NCBI RefSeq assembly: GCF_001640805.2
Contig: NC_066836.1
Coordinates: 5,420,892 to 5,484,891, forward strand
DNA: 64,000 nucleotides
Source: Lates calcarifer
Taxonomy: Eukaryota; Chordata; Actinopteri; Centropomidae
Reading direction: 5' to 3'
The notes beneath the pieces are model-generated. The model did no database searches. It worked only from the letters and a program-made list of their open reading frames with translations, and was not told the origin of the DNA. Shown here one piece after another: positions 59,871-64,000 of the stretch (the stretch's first letter is position 1; each line of letters begins with the position of its first letter). Position numbers and translations under genes: made by a program.

Positions 59871-61474
59871 CACTGTGGGCTACAACTTGAGCCCTGTGAT
59901 TTTGTTTTAGCCTATATCTGTCTATATTTTGTTTAAATGCCATTTAAAGCATATAGAATTAGCTACTAGCAGTAATTTTTTTAAATGTATTTATTATTGT
60001 TTATTCACAGTATGCTGGAGATAAATGATATTCTCTTAGGGTGTTAAGTGTAGATGGATAGATAGACAGATAATGCACATGAATATGTATACTGTATATC
60101 TGAAGTGGAAACTGCATCTCTGACATTGTGTAAATGTGTCTGATAATTGAATGTATCACGTGCTAAAGGAGAAATAATCGCTCCATTATTCCATCTGTCA
60201 CACCTCTCAGGTTTCTGATTTGTGTGCAGCATCATTTACCATCTTCATAATGTGGTGTGATGAACATGAAAATGTAAAATCATGGCAGCGTGTGCTGTAA
60301 GCTTCCTGTAAAACCAGGAGCTGTGCTGCATTGTCGGAGTGAGAGGGGGTTTTTGCATATTAAGGTCATAACACATTTCTTTGCGAGCCACCATAAATCT
60401 TCTTTACTGTAAGAGAGGGGACCCGGTGTGGCTTAAGAGCAGCCCGAGCAGTTGGTTGGGGGAAAACTTAATAGTGCCATGGTTATTGGACTTTTACATG
60501 GGATTACTCCCTATTGTGAAGCTCCCTGAGGTGCAGAGAGAGGAGGCTGCTCTAAATTATTCAACAGTGCGAGTGAGATTAATTGATTATTGAGCTTTAA
60601 ATCAATGATAATCAGTAGTTCTGTGTGTAATTCTGGATCTTAGGTCTTTGTCTTGATCTCTGTCCCTGGAGAAATTTCTTAAGTTGGTCCTCATCTGTTT
60701 TGCTAATCCTTGGTTTTTACTCCCCTGGTCTTGGACAGGCATCCCATTAACATGTTGAATAGGCTGCAGAGCTTTGCCACTTACCTCAGACTCTTTTTCT
60801 ACTCCTGTTTTTATAATTTATTTTTTCTTTTCCTGGAGTTGTAAAAATGGCTCACTTTTACCAAACCTATTCAGACGTCTGCTCACCTCTTCTGACCCTC
60901 TGCAATTTGTTATTCCGCCTTTTCTACCAAATAATCTTCATAAATAGTTTATGGCTCTTGTGCACAGAGACGGTGTTATTTCTAAGGCTGATGAGCAGAA
61001 AAATGGCACTAACTCTGCCGAGGCTGATGCTTTGCTTCTCTTCTCTTTGAGGGCAAAGACTGTAAGGTGTTATGTAGTAGAGCTTGCTCCTTATGCTCCT
61101 GACTACAACTGGTTAAGATAAACTTCTCAACCTGCATGTGGCTTTCGCTTCCTAGACACTTCATACTCACTTTGAATAATGCATAAATTTGACTCCTCTT
61201 AAAGCAAAACAAATGCTGTTTACTCCTGTGAAGTGAGTTAAGGTCTTGGCTCAGGTCTTGGATAATGATGGGATTCTTTTACTCTGGGGCTGTTTGTCAG
61301 AGCTTTGATAAGTGGAGCTAATAGGCTTATAAACCATGAAGTCTAGGTTTCTTTTTTTATCAAGATATTGTTCTATGAACTGCAGAAAACTGTTGCATGA
61401 ATTACATTTGAAATTCAATTCCACAGAGCTGAAGTGAACAACATCGTATAGAGGAACGGATCTGAATTAGAATC

Positions 61475-61620
61475 TGTCAGTTTCGATAATCAATTAATAA
61501 TTTAGTCCATGTTATAATCTAGTAAAAAAAATGCCCATCAGCTTTTCCCAAAGCCCAAGGGGGAGAGGTCTTGAAATTGCAAACCAAATCCAAGATATTC
61601 AATAGACCATAATGTAAGAG
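61475..61620 (+). repeat. Family A repeat, 5' half
   Basis: 'tcagtttcgataatcaatta', 'atgcccatcagcttttccca', 'aagcccaagggggagaggtc' and 'caagatattcaatagacc' match the 5' half of + copies. Confidence 0.65.
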
Positions 61621-61639
61621 AAATCATTATCCATATCCA

Positions 61640-61690
61640 TCATCCTCAGCTGCACTTTGTGTGTAGCGTTAATTAGCAAATGTTAGCATA
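61640..61690 (+). repeat. Family C fragment
   Basis: 'catcctcagctgcactttgt' and 'ttaattagcaaatgttagca' match the middle of family C. Confidence 0.55.
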
Positions 61691-62556
61691 CAAACAACTT
61701 AAATAATTAATTGATTATCAACATTGTCTGTTTATTTTTGATCAGCTGGTTTATTTCACTGCTTCTTTAAATTCAGTATATAGTAATATGCATTACTGGT
61801 GCACTGGCAAATAGGATTTTCAGTGTTGAAAGAAATAAGCTGCTCCAAAGAAATGAAGCAATTTGATGAATACAGTATTTTTTCCTTTTGGTTTCTCTCT
61901 GTTAGTTGTTTTATCAAGTCTGCAGACGTTGCAGAAGTTGTAAATTGAACTAGACATGAACTGAAGCTGTAATCTTTTGCCTTTAGGTTATCAGACGGTG
62001 TGGCCAAAAACAAATGCAATCGTGTCACATTCATTTTCTGCTGCTTTTTACACCACTTTACTGTTAAAGGCAAGAGGAGAAATAACAACAGCAGTACAGA
62101 ACATACAAGACTGAAAATAAACTCTGACTTAATAGAACTGGATGTATATTGTTCAGTGTAATTAAACCAAGATACACAGTAGGATAAATGTTATTATTGA
62201 ATCTTAAAGAAAATGAAAAACTAAATAATGCCAATATTTAACCGGCATGGGGTTTTCTCTCAGAGACAATTAAAATCCACAACTGCCATTCATACCGTCC
62301 GCATTTCAATCTCCCGCCCCCAAAATAAAATGGTGTGGTTGTTGATAGGTGACAGGTGGGTTGTGGGAAGGCTGCTGGTTGACAGGTGGCCTGTTTCCAT
62401 GACACCAGAGTGCATACTCATTACCAGGCCATGAGTGGCCTGTGTGGGAGAGTGTATACATGATGTTTGGTACATGCAGGCACTGTTGGGTAGCTATAAG
62501 TCTGACACTTGCTCCCCTTTTAGGCACACTAGTTGTGTAGCTGTAGGAATGACAAC

Positions 62557-62640
62557 GTCAGTCTGTCGCTCGGTCCACCACCGAAATATCTCGTCAACTG
62601 CTTGATGAGTTGCTGTGAAATTTGGTGCAGAAACTAATGT
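62557..62640 (+). repeat. Family C fragment
   Basis: 'cggtccaccaccgaaatatc' and 'gttgctgtgaaatttggtgc' match the start of family C. Confidence 0.6.
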
Positions 62641-62694
62641 CCCCCCATCATCCTCCCTGTGTCTAACACTTTTGTTTGTGATCAGCAGTGTGGG

Positions 62695-62820
62695 GCAGTA
62701 ATGTGATACTTACTAACAGGTAATGTGAATACGTTTTTCAGTAGTAAGCAGTGTAAGGGATTACAATTTGAAATTCAGTAATTACATCACAATTAGTAAT
62801 CCCAGTAACATCCTGTTACT
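62695..62820 (+). repeat. Family G repeat, copy 2
   Basis: 'gaaattcagtaattacatca' and 'caattagtaatcccagtaac' match 53.5 kb; the flank 'gtaatgtgaatacgtttttc' is also shared. Confidence 0.6.
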
Positions 62821-64000
62821 TTGACATTTGGGGGTTGATTTATTCGCTGTCCTAGATAAGGAGTTCCTATGTTCCCCAGATTTATATGGCACAGAATGGA
62901 GACATGACAAAGCGTTCTTTGTTCCCTTGCTCGAACCTGAAAAAGATGTTCCTTGGCTCTGTATTCGCTAAATATGACATGGGCTACTGTGGGATTTCTT
63001 CAAAGGAGTTTCATGTTCCTCAGCACGGCTGTATGGCTCACGATGTAATAGGACTACACTTGAGGGAACTTATCAGATGGGTTAGGGTCTGGAGTTAGAG
63101 GAGATCAAAAGATTAAAACTAAATCAAAATCAGGTGCCAAGTAGGTAATAGTCATTTCAAGCCAACGAAAAAAGCAGTGAATACTCAGAAATATTCAATC
63201 TCATGGAGCAGAAGCTTAAGTATTTTGCTGTCTGTCTTTTGTTGTAATGTTATTGTTGTAAGTTTTTTGGATTATAGTCTTTATTTTAATGACATTTCAG
63301 TGACTATATTTTCAACAGGTTCTACTGAGCCCGCGTAGGCTATAGCTTCTATACACGTTTGAGTAGAAATACATCTATTCTTTTCCTGTCAGTATGCTGT
63401 AATTATCTGAATTAATTCAATGATAAACTTTTATTGTTGTTGAAAATTAATCGTGCCATTTATACTGGGGCACGTGCCCCTGTAAAAGGGGTCTGGCGAT
63501 GCCTATGACAGACACTGAGCACTGAAAATACACAGAGTCCTAGCACACAGCATGAGCTATTGATAACTAAAAATACTATAATGAGCTGAACCAAAGTAGG
63601 AATGTACTGTTCCGCTCATTGTGTGTTGCTGAGGATTAGCGTGTCAGCTAAATGCCCTAAAATATAACGGAAAATATGCTTAGCATGTGTGGCACACTTC
63701 GGTTCGCTGCTCAGCTCTAGTCGACTAATCTGGCTTTGTCTTTTCAAATGAGAGACGAGGTTATATAATCAGTTTGAAATATCTGCCCATTTGTTTCAGA
63801 CAAACCGGGAGAGAAATTTGCTTTGAAGTTTTAGCCAGAGTGTGACTGAGACAGGGAAATTAACTGTGGGTAGTAATTGTGTGAAACAACTATCTATGCA
63901 GGCAGACTGCTTTTGACTTGGACTCACTTTTGAGCCATTTCAATGCAAGCAGTTGAACTCAATTAAAAGAATAAATAGACACGATATTACAAATCTTGCG

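Noticed and set aside
63456..63510. 'ggggcacgtgcccc' palindrome as an E-box regulatory element
   Set aside because: It resembles a piece of another teleost dispersed repeat ('ctggggcacgtgcccc' type), so the palindrome is not good evidence of regulation.

Overview
The window is vertebrate nuclear DNA, almost certainly from a ray-finned (percomorph-like) teleost. It is AT-rich, with spliced genes separated by long introns and crowded with dispersed repeats that I recognise as common in teleosts: Tc1/mariner relics, a tRNA-like SINE, and several short families with many diverged copies. No bacterial or viral genes are present. Nearly all open reading frames longer than 60 codons here are chance frames. 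Only four stretches are supported as protein-coding.

Layout. Positions 1-990 are the last intron of RABGGTB. Positions 991-1131 are its terminal coding exon, for the C-terminal 46 residues of Rab geranylgeranyltransferase subunit beta. Its 3' UTR and flank follow, with several candidate poly(A) signals to about 3.43 kb. Positions 3.45-16.74 kb are intergenic and hold diverged repeats: a minisatellite with inverted arms, a mariner transposase relic, and a 659-bp element with perfect 18-bp terminal inverted repeats. A CpG-rich promoter and 5' leader lie at about 16.74-17.08 kb.

The promoter belongs to a GalNAc alpha-2,6-sialyltransferase gene, best matched to ST6GALNAC3, on the + strand. Its first three coding exons are 17076-17093 (18 nt of coding sequence), 41016-41210 (membrane anchor and stem) and 47281-47690 (start of the catalytic domain with sialyl motif L). 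Together they give 207 complete codons plus two bases. The remaining third of the protein, including sialyl motif S, is not in the window and must lie beyond 64000. Intron 1 is 23.9 kb, intron 2 is 6.1 kb and intron 3 exceeds 16.3 kb.

The two genes are not functionally linked. RABGGTB prenylates Rab GTPases in the cytosol; ST6GALNAC3 sialylates glycoconjugates in the Golgi. They lie in the same orientation. As I recall it, the human order on chromosome 1p31 places MSH4 and ASB17 between them, and I see neither here.

The non-coding DNA is dominated by one short interspersed family (called family A below), with about fifteen partial copies. Families B, C, E and a Tc1 element also recur, some nested in one another. 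Several intronic stretches look repeat-free and could be conserved regulatory elements, but this cannot be shown without alignment. I found no evidence of a previously undescribed biological system.
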